Below, piece after piece: positions 1 to 5,681 of a stretch of 5,681 bases of DNA. The translations under genes and the position numbers were made by a program. Source of the stretch: Pseudomonadota bacterium (GTDB lineage: Bacteria; Pseudomonadota; Gammaproteobacteria; Burkholderiales; Burkholderiaceae_B); assembly GCA_023386765.1 (NCBI GenBank), contig JAEWJD010000215.1, positions 1 through 5,681 on the forward strand, in the 5' to 3' direction. The notes beneath the pieces are model-generated. The model searched no databases. It saw nothing but the letters and a program-made list of their open reading frames with translations, and was not told the DNA's origin. Position 1 is the stretch's first letter. The number at the start of each line of letters is the position of its first letter.

Positions 1-101
1 CCGCCCACGAAGAGCAGGCGCGAGCCAACCGTCATTTCGGTCATCATGCCGTTGGAGTAACCCCTCGGCGCCAGCCAATCCGGCGGTTGCAGAATCTTCA
101 T
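1..101 (-). CDS. RidA family protein (N-terminal fragment, runs off left edge)
   Basis: Only the first 33 complete codons are in the window; the gene continues past the left edge (family length is about 130 residues). The visible protein opens MKILQPPDW, followed by RGYSNG at residues 13-18 and LLFVGG at 29-34 (the last codon is cut after two bases). This is the usual opening of RidA/YjgF/UK114 proteins: a Pro-Gly/Tyr-rich start, then a first strand ending in a V-G-G turn. RidA-family proteins are small cytosolic trimers, and the founding members hydrolyse reactive enamines/imines to ketones and ammonia. The ATG lies 20 nt after the thioesterase stop and has a purine-rich AAAGGA 10 nt upstream, so it looks like the next gene of the operon. 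The inferred job is deamination of an enamine intermediate made from 2-aminobenzoyl-CoA. The catalytic arginine region is not visible, so activity cannot be judged. Confidence 0.8.
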   Translation of the reverse strand, partial: MKILQPPDWLAPRGYSNGMMTEMTVGSRLLFVG

Positions 102-111
102 AGCGATCTCA

Positions 112-117
112 TCCTTT
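112..117 (-). promoter_or_regulatory. Shine-Dalgarno of the RidA gene
   Basis: On the minus strand AAAGGA lies 10 nt upstream of the ATG at 101-99, inside the 20-nt gap after the thioesterase stop. It supports this ATG as the start; the spacing is slightly long. No promoter-like sequence is seen in the gap, so expression is probably by read-through from upstream. Confidence 0.6.
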
Positions 118-121
118 TGTA

Positions 122-550
122 TCAATCCTGCCCGGGCAGCAGGAACTCCTGCATGCTCGCGCGCAGATCTTCAGGCACAGGCGTGGGGCGCAGGCTGCGC
201 ATATCCACGGTGACAAGGGTCAGGGCCGCCTCCAGGCGAAGCTGGCCATGCGGCCCCTCGAAACGCGCCACTGCCTGCAGGGACGTCCTGCCCAGGCGTT
301 GCAGCCAGAGGGTCTGGCGCAGGGTCTCCTGCCAACGGCTTGGCGCGCGGAACTCGCATTGCAGCGACGCGGTGGGCGTACCGATGCCACGCTCTACGTG
401 CAGGGCGTGAAACGACAGCCCCAAACCGCGCTCGAACCACTCTTCGACCAGGTCGTTGATGATCTCGACGTAGCGCGGATAGAACACGATGCCGGCCGGG
501 TCGCAATGACGGAAGCGGATCCGCACCAGGCTCTCATAGGCGCGCGCCAT
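122..550 (-). CDS. Acyl-CoA thioesterase, 4-hydroxybenzoyl-CoA type (hotdog fold)
   Basis: A complete 142-residue protein, the normal length for a single-domain hotdog thioesterase. Residues 12-25 contain RFRHCDPAGIVFYP, the signature of the 4HBT/YbgC family. Asp17 sits at the same position as the catalytic aspartate of Pseudomonas 4-hydroxybenzoyl-CoA thioesterase, as I know that family. These enzymes hydrolyse acyl- or aroyl-CoA to the free acid and CoA in the cytosol, usually as tetramers. The start ATG shares one base with the ligase stop (TGATG at 552-548). Only a weak GACAGG-like ribosome site precedes it, so translation is probably coupled to the ligase. In this operon it most likely frees CoA from stalled or dead-end aromatic or alicyclic CoA thioesters; hydrolysis of a true pathway intermediate is an alternative. 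The family call is strong; the substrate is inferred from the neighbours. Confidence 0.9.
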   Translation of the reverse strand: MARAYESLVRIRFRHCDPAGIVFYPRYVEIINDLVEEWFERGLGLSFHALHVERGIGTPTASLQCEFRAPSRWQETLRQTLWLQRLGRTSLQAVARFEGPHGQLRLEAALTLVTVDMRSLRPTPVPEDLRASMQEFLLPGQD

Positions 551-2202
551 CAGCCTGTCTCGCCAGCCAGGCGGCGCAACACGAAGCGTTGCAGCTTGCC
601 GGTCTCGGTGCGCGGCAAAGCCTCGACGAATTCAAGCACGCGCGGATACTTGTAGGGCGCGATGCTCGCCTTGACGTAGTTCTGCAGGGCAGCGGCCATT
701 TCCGGGCTCTCGTCATAACCAGGTTTGAGCACCACGAAGGCGGCGACCACCTGCCCGCGCTCGTCATCATCCTTGCCAACCACGCCGCATTCGGCCACCG
801 CCTCGTGACGCAGCAAGGCGTCCTCAACCTCGGGGCCGGCGATGTTGTAGCCGGCCGAGATGATCATGTCGTCATTGCGCGCCTGGTAATACAGATAACC
901 CTCGTCATCCTGCACAAACGTGTCGCCCGGCAGATTCCAGCCCTGCTGCACGAAGCGCTCCTGGCGCGCATCAGCCAGATACCGGCAACCGGTCGGCCCC
1001 TTGACCGCCAGGCGTCCAGGCGTGCCGTTGGGCACCGGCTGCATGCATTCATCGACCACCTGCGCCACATAGCCCGGCACCACCTTGCCGATGGCGCCGG
1101 CGCGCACTGCCTCGGGCGGGCTGGAGACGAACACGTGGATCATCTCGGTGCCGCCGATGCCGTCGATCATTTCGATGCCGCTGGCCGCTTTCCAGAGTTT
1201 CCGGGTGGCATCCGGCAATGCCTCGCCAGCCGACACGCAGGTCGTCAGGCTGTCCAGCCGGTACTGCCCCGCCAGCGGTGCCATCTGGCGATAGAAGGTC
1301 GGCGCGGTGAAGACGATGGTGGCGCGAAAATCCTGGATCAGCGCCAGCAGACCGGCCGGCGTGAGTTTCTCGGCCAGCACGCAGCTGGCCCCGACTCTCA
1401 GCGGGAAGCACAACAGCCCGCCCAGGCCGAAGGTAAAAGCCAACGGCGGCGTGCCGCAGAAGATATCCTGCGGCCCGGGGCGGATCACGTGGCGCGGGAA
1501 CAGATCGCACATGGCCAGCACATCGCGATGGAAGTGCATGCATCCCTTGGGCGCACCCGTGGTGCCGCTGGTAAAGGCAATCAGGCAGACGTCGTCGGCT
1601 GCGGTGTCGCAAGCCTGGAATACGGCCGGTTTTCCGGCAGCCAGCTGGTCCAGGGCCTGCGGCGCGCTGTCATTGAAATACATCACCTGCGTCAGGCCGG
1701 GGCAGAAGTATTCGCTGTCCGGCTCCTGACAGAGGCGCACTTCCTCGCTCAGGCGCATATCGCACAGCACGGCCTGCACCTGGGCCTTGTCGATGATTTG
1801 CTTGAGTTCCTTGGCGCGCAGCAAGGGCATGGTCGGCACCGTCACCATGCCGGCCTTGATGGCGCCCAGCCAGGCTGCCGCCATCAAGGGATGGTTGGGT
1901 CCGCGCAGCAGCACACGGTTGCCGGGCACCAGTTGCATGTCCTCTTGCAGCACGTGCGCAATGCGGTTGGTCAGCGCCTGCAACTCGGCGTAGCTCATGC
2001 CGGCCTGGCCCTGCGGGGTCGGCCAGCGCAGCGCCGTGCGCTCGCCATGCCCCTGCCCCACCATGACATCCACCAGTTCGACAGCGCAGTTCAGCCGCGC
2101 GGGGTAGCGTGTGTCCGGTCCGTCCAGCAGCAACTCCGGCCAGAGATGCGGCGGCGGCAGATGATCGCGGGCGAAGGTGTCCTTGTGCGCGGATGCTTCC
2201 AT
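550..2202 (-). CDS. abmG: Aryl-CoA ligase, benzoate-CoA ligase family, likely 2-aminobenzoate-CoA ligase
   Basis: A complete 550-residue adenylate-forming enzyme (ANL superfamily). It would activate an aromatic carboxylic acid with ATP to an acyl-adenylate and then to the CoA thioester, giving AMP and pyrophosphate. Visible core motifs are the P-loop TSGTTGAPKG at 211-220; DGIGGTEMIH at 347-356 (the A5 adenine/substrate region, with the GTEM that benzoate-CoA ligases carry as STEM or GTEM); GWNLPGD at 421-427 with the ribose-binding Asp427; the hinge ARNDDMIISAGYNI at 441-454; and the C-terminal catalytic lysine in PRTETGKLQR, Lys536. The N-terminus (FARDHLPP, residues 10-17) resembles 2-aminobenzoate-CoA ligases as I remember them. 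The start has an AGGGGAA site 4 nt upstream, within the 41-nt gap after the acyl-CoA dehydrogenase. A benzoate-type CoA ligase is well supported; 2-aminobenzoate as substrate, and hence the symbol, rests on gene context. Benzoate, salicylate or a related acid remain possible. Confidence 0.85.
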   Translation of the reverse strand: MEASAHKDTFARDHLPPPHLWPELLLDGPDTRYPARLNCAVELVDVMVGQGHGERTALRWPTPQGQAGMSYAELQALTNRIAHVLQEDMQLVPGNRVLLRGPNHPLMAAAWLGAIKAGMVTVPTMPLLRAKELKQIIDKAQVQAVLCDMRLSEEVRLCQEPDSEYFCPGLTQVMYFNDSAPQALDQLAAGKPAVFQACDTAADDVCLIAFTSGTTGAPKGCMHFHRDVLAMCDLFPRHVIRPGPQDIFCGTPPLAFTFGLGGLLCFPLRVGASCVLAEKLTPAGLLALIQDFRATIVFTAPTFYRQMAPLAGQYRLDSLTTCVSAGEALPDATRKLWKAASGIEMIDGIGGTEMIHVFVSSPPEAVRAGAIGKVVPGYVAQVVDECMQPVPNGTPGRLAVKGPTGCRYLADARQERFVQQGWNLPGDTFVQDDEGYLYYQARNDDMIISAGYNIAGPEVEDALLRHEAVAECGVVGKDDDERGQVVAAFVVLKPGYDESPEMAAALQNYVKASIAPYKYPRVLEFVEALPRTETGKLQRFVLRRLAGETG

Positions 2203-2243
2203 GGTGTTCCCCTGTTGCCTGTGGTGTCGGATATCGCCGGGGC

Positions 2244-3413
<1,170 letters not shown>

Positions 3414-3415
3414 GA

Positions 3416-4261
3416 TCAATCCCCTTCGAACACCGGCTTGCGCTTGTCCACGAACGCCTCGTAGGCCCGATGAAAATCGCGCGTCTGCATGCAGATGGCC
3501 TGCGCCTGGGCCTCGGCCTCGATGGCCTCGTCCAGGCCCATGTTCCATTCCTGGTGCAAGAGCTTTTTGGTGATGCCGTGTGCAAAGGTCGGCCCGCCCG
3601 CCAGTTGCCCGGCCAAGGTCGCGGCCGCCGCAGCCAGTTCCTCGCTGGCGTGCAGGGCATTGAAAAAGCCCCAGGCCAGCCCCTCCTCGGCACGCATCGC
3701 GCGACCGGTATACAACAGCTCGCTGGCGCGTCCCTGGCCGATCATGCGCGGCAGCAAGGTGCAGGCGCCCATGTCGGCGCCCGCCAGGCCCACGCGCGTG
3801 AACAGGAAGGCGGTACGCGCATCCGGCGTGCCCAGCCGCATATCTGCAGCCAGCGCCATCATGGCCCCGGCACCGGCGCACACCCCGTCGACGGCGGCCA
3901 CGATAGGCTGCGGGCAGGCACGCATGGCCTTGACCAGATCGCCGGTCATGCGGGTGAAGTCCAGCAGCTGCGGCATGCTCATACGCGTGAGCGGCCCGAT
4001 GATCTCGTGCACATCGCCCCCCGAGCAAAAGTTGTCCCCCGCGCCCGTGACCACCACCGTTTTGATATCGGTGGCGTAGACCAGGCCGCGGAACAGGTCG
4101 CGCAGCTCGGCATAGGAGTCGAAAGTCAGGGGGTTCTTGCGCTCCGGCCGGTTCAACGTGATGGTCGCGACTTTGTGGTCGGCCGACACCTCCCAGCGGA
4201 AATGGCGCGCCGTATAGCCCGCCATCGCGTGCTTGTGGTGCTGCATGGTGTGCTCGCTCAT
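3416..4261 (-). CDS. Enoyl-CoA hydratase/isomerase (crotonase) family protein with non-canonical active site
   Basis: A complete 281-residue crotonase-fold protein, slightly longer than the usual 255-265 because of about 20 extra N-terminal residues. LNRPERKNPL at 36-45, GDNFCSGGDVHE at 75-86 (first oxyanion-hole strand) and VDGVCAGAGAMMALAADMRLG at 124-144 (second oxyanion hole around Gly132) define the family. GLAGADMGA (158-166) follows. By manual alignment to rat mitochondrial enoyl-CoA hydratase, both catalytic glutamates (Glu144, Glu164) are absent: Met134 and Phe154 occupy those places. Asp163 sits near the position of the catalytic aspartate of dienoyl-CoA isomerases. It may therefore be an isomerase, hydrolase or specialised hydratase. 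Of three in-frame N-terminal Met codons (1, 6, 13), only the first has a strong AGGAGA site. It lies 27 nt after the SDR gene and 2 nt before the dehydrogenase. It presumably acts on an alicyclic CoA thioester in this pathway; the reaction is not predictable from sequence. Confidence 0.9.
   Translation of the reverse strand: MSEHTMQHHKHAMAGYTARHFRWEVSADHKVATITLNRPERKNPLTFDSYAELRDLFRGLVYATDIKTVVVTGAGDNFCSGGDVHEIIGPLTRMSMPQLLDFTRMTGDLVKAMRACPQPIVAAVDGVCAGAGAMMALAADMRLGTPDARTAFLFTRVGLAGADMGACTLLPRMIGQGRASELLYTGRAMRAEEGLAWGFFNALHASEELAAAAATLAGQLAGGPTFAHGITKKLLHQEWNMGLDEAIEAEAQAQAICMQTRDFHRAYEAFVDKRKPVFEGD
3421..3427 (-). promoter_or_regulatory. Shine-Dalgarno fixing the acyl-CoA dehydrogenase start
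   Basis: Minus-strand GAAGGGG lies 7 nt before the ATG at 3413-3411 and inside the last codons of the crotonase gene. It decides between this ATG and the many in-frame upstream codons that would wrongly extend the protein through the crotonase gene. Its position inside the upstream gene also suggests coupled translation. Confidence 0.75.
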
Positions 4262-4265
4262 GGGA

Positions 4266-4271
4266 TCTCCT
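4266..4271 (-). promoter_or_regulatory. Shine-Dalgarno of the crotonase-family gene
   Basis: Minus-strand AGGAGA lies 4 nt upstream of ATG 4261-4259, within the 27-nt gap after the SDR stop. It selects the first of three nearby in-frame ATG codons; codons 6 and 13 have no comparable site. Confidence 0.75.
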
Positions 4272-4288
4272 GGATTGTTCGAGACGGA

Positions 4289-5077
4289 TCAGGCGGCGGC
4301 TTCGCCGCCATCGACGGCAATCGCCTGGCCATTGACCGAGGCGCTGCCCGGCAGCGCCAGCCAGGCAACGGTGTCGGCCACCTCCTGGGGCTGGACCAGC
4401 CTGTCTTGCGGATTGCGCTGCGCCAGACGCGCCCGCGCCCCGGCCTCATCCAGGCCGGTCTTCTGAATGATGTTCTCGACCGCATCACGAACGATGTCGG
4501 TCTCGGTGTAGCCCGGGCAGACGGCATTGACTGTCACCCCCTTGCGGGCGACCTCCTGGGCCAGCGCGCGCGTCAGGCCCACCACCCCATGCTTGGCTGC
4601 GCAGTACGCGCTGACATAGGCATAGCCCAGCAACCCGGCCGTGCTGGCGACATTGATCACCCTGCCCCAGCCGGCCTGCAGCATGTCGGGCAGCGCGGCC
4701 TGGGTGCAGTGAAAGACACCGCTCAGATTGACCTGCAACATCTGCTGCCACAGCTCGGCGCTGGTTCGATCGAACCGTTCGCTGACGGCCTGCCCGGCGT
4801 TGTTGACGAGAATGTGCAGCGGCCCGCGCGCCGCGCGCGCGGCGGCGATGGCCTGCGCGACCTCATCCGGCCGGGCCACGTCGCCGCAGACATAGCCGGC
4901 CATCACGCCGACGGCCGCCAGCTGATCACACGCGGCCTGCAGGCCGGCGGCCTGGCGGCCCATCAGCGTGATGACGGCTCCCTGGGCCCCAAGCGCCTGG
5001 GCGCAGGCTAGCCCGATGCCGCGCGCGCCCCCCGTGACCAGGGCATGACGCCCTTGCAACGGCGACAGAACGGTCAT
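4289..5077 (-). CDS. SDR-family NAD(P)-dependent oxidoreductase
   Basis: A 262-residue classical short-chain dehydrogenase/reductase with a Rossmann fold. The dinucleotide loop TGGARGIG is at 15-22 and NNAG at 92-95. The catalytic tetrad is Asn117, Ser145, Tyr158 and Lys162 (in SAYCAAK), with CPGY at 187-190 after it; all key residues are present. Arg41 at the end of the second strand (LMGR) could favour NADP(H), but that is a weak hint. The frame is open upstream to about 5242. The start at 5077 is preferred because the protein then begins a few residues before the first strand (VLSPLQGRHALVTG), a perfect AAGGAG lies 7 nt upstream, and the ATG overlaps the preceding stop as ATGA. It would interconvert a hydroxy and a keto group on a CoA-bound intermediate, in keeping with the 5-oxo ring product of 2-aminobenzoyl-CoA monooxygenase/reductase. 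It resembles 3-hydroxyacyl-CoA dehydrogenases of this fold; the substrate is inferred. Confidence 0.92.
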   Translation of the reverse strand: MTVLSPLQGRHALVTGGARGIGLACAQALGAQGAVITLMGRQAAGLQAACDQLAAVGVMAGYVCGDVARPDEVAQAIAAARAARGPLHILVNNAGQAVSERFDRTSAELWQQMLQVNLSGVFHCTQAALPDMLQAGWGRVINVASTAGLLGYAYVSAYCAAKHGVVGLTRALAQEVARKGVTVNAVCPGYTETDIVRDAVENIIQKTGLDEAGARARLAQRNPQDRLVQPQEVADTVAWLALPGSASVNGQAIAVDGGEAAA

Positions 5078-5681
5078 TTTGTATCTCCTTGGGGCGACAA
5101 GGCCGCCCGCTCGAAAAGAGTTTCCAGTTGGCGCTTGCCCGCCGCATAGGTCGGCGGCCAGGCGATGTCGCCATAGCCGATGCGGGCGGCCTCCCGCAAG
5201 GTCCAGGCCGGATCGGCCAGGTGCGGCCGGCCCACCGCGCACAGGTCGGCACGCCCCGAAGCAATGATGGCATTGGCATGATCGGCCTCGGAAATCGCCC
5301 CTACGGCGATGGTGGCGATCCCCGCCTCGTTACGCACGCGATCGGCGAAGGGCGTTTGATACATGCGCCCATAGACAGGCTTCTGGGCCGGGCTGACCTG
5401 GCCGGAAGAGCAATCGATCATGTCCGCGCCGGCGGCCTTGAAATGACGCGCGATCTCCACCGCTGCGTCACCGTCGATGCCGCCCTCGACCCAATCGTGG
5501 GCCGAAATGCGCACCGAAATTGGTTTATCGGCCGGCCATGCTTGGCGCACGGCACGGAACACCTCCAGGGGAAAGCGCAGCCGGTTTTCCAGGCTTCCCC
5601 CATAGGCATCCTGACGCTGGTTGGTCAGTGGCGAAATAAAGCTCGACAACAGATAGCCGTGCGCGCAGTGCAGCTCCAGCC
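5074..5681 (-). CDS. abmA: NADH:flavin oxidoreductase (Old Yellow Enzyme) domain, C-terminal part; likely 2-aminobenzoyl-CoA monooxygenase/reductase
   Basis: The last 201 complete codons of a gene that runs off the right edge. Numbering from the first complete codon (5679-5677), HCAHGY at 4-9 carries the two histidines that bind substrate in YqjM-like Old Yellow Enzymes. TNQRQDAYGGSLENR at 19-33 is the family signature. VRISAHDW at 56-63 includes the FMN-contacting Arg57. AVGAI at 125-129 and GRADLCAVGRP at 142-152 form the FMN phosphate site. The codon at 5649-5647 is TTG inside this conserved region, so it is not a start. In clusters with this gene order, such a domain is usually the C-terminal half of a roughly 780-residue protein with an N-terminal FAD monooxygenase; it hydroxylates and then reduces 2-aminobenzoyl-CoA. 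The C-terminal tail (GKRQLETL, about 181-188) fits that type as I recall it. A stand-alone oxidoreductase cannot be excluded because the N-terminal half is outside the window. The stop overlaps the SDR start by 4 nt. Confidence 0.82.
   Translation of the reverse strand, partial: LELHCAHGYLLSSFISPLTNQRQDAYGGSLENRLRFPLEVFRAVRQAWPADKPISVRISAHDWVEGGIDGDAAVEIARHFKAAGADMIDCSSGQVSPAQKPVYGRMYQTPFADRVRNEAGIATIAVGAISEADHANAIIASGRADLCAVGRPHLADPAWTLREAARIGYGDIAWPPTYAAGKRQLETLFERAALSPQGDTK
5085..5090 (-). promoter_or_regulatory. Shine-Dalgarno fixing the SDR start
   Basis: A perfect minus-strand AAGGAG lies 7 nt before ATG 5077-5075, inside the 3' end of the flavin oxidoreductase gene. It is the best ribosome site in the window and sets the SDR start against longer in-frame alternatives. 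Confidence 0.8.

Noticed and set aside
2203..2243. 41-nt gap before the ligase gene as a possible internal promoter or terminator
   Set aside because: It is too short to show convincing -35/-10 boxes or a stem-loop with a T-run; only the ligase ribosome site is recognisable.
3414..4028. Possible N-terminal extension of the acyl-CoA dehydrogenase by about 205 codons
   Set aside because: The extension overlaps the crotonase gene in another frame and has no domain. The family length of about 390 residues and a good ribosome site both place the start at 3413.
4763..4776. 14-bp perfect palindrome GGTTCGATCGAACC as a possible operator
   Set aside because: It lies inside the SDR coding sequence (residues RFDRT). 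About 0.35 such palindromes are expected by chance in a sequence of this length, and there is no second copy or promoter near it.
4822..4848. Alternating CG-rich run with self-complementarity, possible hairpin or terminator
   Set aside because: It encodes the Ala/Arg-rich helix before the third strand of the SDR, has no T-tract, and sits mid-gene.
3470..5011. Plus-strand open frame of 513 codons spanning the crotonase and SDR genes
   Set aside because: It crosses two well-supported opposite-strand genes and their junction, has no family motif, and shows the biased composition of an antisense shadow.
5078..5242. Possible N-terminal extension of the SDR
   Set aside because: It overlaps the conserved FMN-binding end of the flavin oxidoreductase, and classical SDRs begin just before the TGGARGIG loop. 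AAGGAG at 5085-5090 supports the start at 5077.
5647..5649. TTG codon as a start for the flavin oxidoreductase
   Set aside because: The codons upstream to the window edge continue in frame and encode the conserved HCAHGYL segment, so the TTG is an internal leucine.

Overview
The window is GC-rich (about 60-65 % G+C by eye) and densely coding. Every supported gene lies on the minus strand in one head-to-tail run, so transcription goes from the right edge to the left. Codon style, GC content and protein types suggest a beta-proteobacterium, plausibly Alcaligenaceae/Burkholderiales (Bordetella- or Achromobacter-like). This is an impression from the sequence, not a computed assignment.

In transcription order the layout is: (1) 5681-5074, the C-terminal part of an Old Yellow Enzyme-type flavin oxidoreductase that continues past the right edge; (2) 5077-4289, a short-chain dehydrogenase/reductase; (3) 4261-3416, an enoyl-CoA hydratase/isomerase (crotonase) family protein; (4) 3413-2244, an acyl-CoA dehydrogenase; (5) 2202-550, an AMP-forming aryl-CoA ligase of the benzoate/2-aminobenzoate type; (6) 550-122, a hotdog thioesterase of the 4-hydroxybenzoyl-CoA type; (7) 101 to the left edge, the first 33 codons of a RidA-family protein. 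Junctions are a 4-nt overlap (ATGA), 27 nt, 2 nt, 41 nt, a 1-nt overlap (TGATG) and 20 nt. No gap can hold another gene, and none shows an obvious promoter or terminator, so the run reads as the inside of a single operon.

The combination fits the aerobic CoA-dependent 2-aminobenzoate (anthranilate) route described in Azoarcus evansii. There the ligase activates the aromatic acid, and a fused monooxygenase/reductase (2-aminobenzoyl-CoA monooxygenase/reductase, often auto-annotated as bifunctional salicylyl-CoA 5-hydroxylase/oxidoreductase) hydroxylates and reduces the ring. The SDR, crotonase and acyl-CoA dehydrogenase would then carry out beta-oxidation-like steps. The thioesterase could release CoA from stalled thioesters, and RidA could hydrolyse the enamine/imine expected once the aromatic ring carrying the amino group is reduced. 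The pathway assignment is inference from family membership and gene order; the first gene's monooxygenase half lies outside the window.

I found no RNA genes, mobile elements, CRISPR arrays, insertion sequences or notable repeats. The window looks like a known but incompletely characterised catabolic operon rather than a wholly new system. The most interesting details are the crotonase without the usual catalytic glutamates and the RidA protein in an enamine-generating pathway.
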